A stretch of 5,269 nucleotides of DNA from NCBI GenBank assembly GCA_030432015.1, contig JAUIHJ010000608.1, forward strand, positions 1 to 5,269, given 5' to 3'. Position 1 is the first letter of the stretch. Each line of letters starts with the position of its first letter. The notes below the pieces were generated by a model that was not told the DNA's origin, searched no databases, and saw only the letters and a program-made list of their open reading frames with translations. Below, piece after piece: positions 4,621 to 5,269 of this stretch. The stretch is from a bacterium (GTDB taxonomy: Bacteria; Planctomycetota; Planctomycetia; Pirellulales; Pirellulaceae). The position numbers were made by a program, and so were the translations under genes.

Positions 4621-5269
4621 TTAGTCGGGCGTATCGAGATAAGGATCTTGGCCCATTTCGCGCTGAATTTTCTTGCGTTCCTTTTCATGATGCAGGAGCA
4701 TCATGCGATCACGAAAGTGATTCTTTTCGACCTTCCGCTGTGCCCGCCGTAACACCTTCGAGAAGCCATCGAGCTTCTGACCCGTGGTCACCTTTTCGGT
4801 GATTCGCTCGGCCGCCTCCGGCCCCAGGCCGGACTTCAAGATGTCATCGTCCAACGCCAGGTATTGTCGGAATGTCCCCGGGTCACCTTGGCGCCCACAA
4901 CGCCCCACTAACTGGCGATCGATGCGGGCGGCGTCGTGCAATTCGGTGCAGATCACATGGAGGCCGCCGATCTCCGACACACCGGCGCCCAGTTTCACGT
5001 CGGTGCCGCGTCCGGCCATATTGGTCGCCACCGTGATTTTCCCCTCCTCGCCAGCGTGCGAGACGATCTCCGCCTCGCGTTCCACTTCATTGGCATTGAG
5101 GACCTCGTGCGGCAGCCCGAGCTCGTGGAGCTTCCGCGAGATTATTTCCGACTTGTCAATCGAACGTGTGCCGATCAGCACCGGTCGCCGCAGTTCGTGC
5201 ATCTCGCGCACCTCTTCGACAATGGCTGCGTACTTTTCATCGCTGGTCGGAAACACACGGTCACGCAGT
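4621..5269 (-). CDS. secA: SecA-family translocase ATPase, C-terminal 215 residues (5' end outside window)
   Basis: SecA is the ATP-driven motor that pushes preproteins through SecYEG at the cytoplasmic membrane. The fragment covers the second helicase-like nucleotide-binding fold. It opens with LRDRVFPTSDEKYAAIVEEV, then RRPVLIGTRSIDKSE (about 28-41) and HEVLNAN..EREAEIV. Motif V, TVATNMAGRGTDVKLG, is at about 79-94 and motif VI, RIDRQLVGRCGRQGDPG, at about 115-131, with Cys replacing the usual Ser of GRSGRQGD. Next is the start of the scaffold helix, RRAQRKVEKNHFRDR. The protein then ends at QDPYLDTPD with TAA (4623-4621), about 90 residues after motif VI, where canonical SecA has nearly 400 more. 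It therefore lacks the two-helix finger, most of the wing domain and the CxC-type zinc tail. No SecA-like sequence continues in any frame downstream, so this looks like a natural end. It is probably a short planctomycete SecA-like paralogue whose substrate may differ; the N-terminal half is not visible. Confidence 0.9.
   Translation of the reverse strand, partial: LRDRVFPTSDEKYAAIVEEVREMHELRRPVLIGTRSIDKSEIISRKLHELGLPHEVLNANEVEREAEIVSHAGEEGKITVATNMAGRGTDVKLGAGVSEIGGLHVICTELHDAARIDRQLVGRCGRQGDPGTFRQYLALDDDILKSGLGPEAAERITEKVTTGQKLDGFSKVLRRAQRKVEKNHFRDRMMLLHHEKERKKIQREMGQDPYLDTPD

Overview
The window reads like chromosomal DNA from a planctomycete, probably of the Pirellulales type. The indications are a small secreted-type protein with an N-terminal 'RRLTFELLETK...SALLL' stretch resembling the planctomycete LEPR-XLL sorting motif, a short SecA-like ATPase, a receiver protein fused to an RsbW/SpoIIAB-type ATPase, moderately high GC and long intergenic gaps. 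This assignment is an inference from protein character; no rRNA or other phylogenetic marker is present.

Layout. (1) Bases 1-461: the left edge holds the 5' part of an unrecognised minus-strand gene (ATG at 193, running off the window). Next come two exact copies of an 18-bp element with a 25-bp period (192-234), one carrying the -10 box of a plausible rightward promoter, and then a gap to 461. (2) Bases 462-2920 hold three plus-strand genes: a 127-aa LEPR-XLL-like small protein, a 307-aa GAF-domain protein with an unusual C-terminal cysteine/histidine module, and, after a 201-nt spacer containing a strong two-tier hairpin, a 299-aa receiver-HATPase response regulator. (3) Bases 2993-4306, minus strand: a complete FabF-type beta-ketoacyl-ACP synthase whose catalytic C-H-K-H residues have the same spacing as in E. 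coli FabF. (4) Bases 4307-4620: a 314-bp gap with no confident gene, though the two short frames just before the ketosynthase are linked by 4-nt overlaps. (5) Bases 4621-5269, minus strand: the C-terminal part of a SecA-family ATPase that ends early in the helical scaffold region and so lacks the two-helix finger, the rest of the wing domain and the zinc-binding tail.

The plus-strand trio looks like a signalling cluster. The GAF protein could sense a small ligand or oligomerise. The receiver-HATPase protein would convert phosphorylation of Asp52 into protein-kinase or anti-sigma activity of its C-terminal domain, with no DNA-binding output. No histidine kinase, STAS antagonist, PP2C phosphatase or sigma factor is in the window, so its partners must lie elsewhere. 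The two minus-strand genes (lipid synthesis and SecA-like) converge on this cluster and show no functional link to it.

No complete new system can be demonstrated here. The best leads are the GAF/C-terminal module fusion, the intercistronic hairpin, the duplicated 18-bp element and the shortened SecA-like protein.
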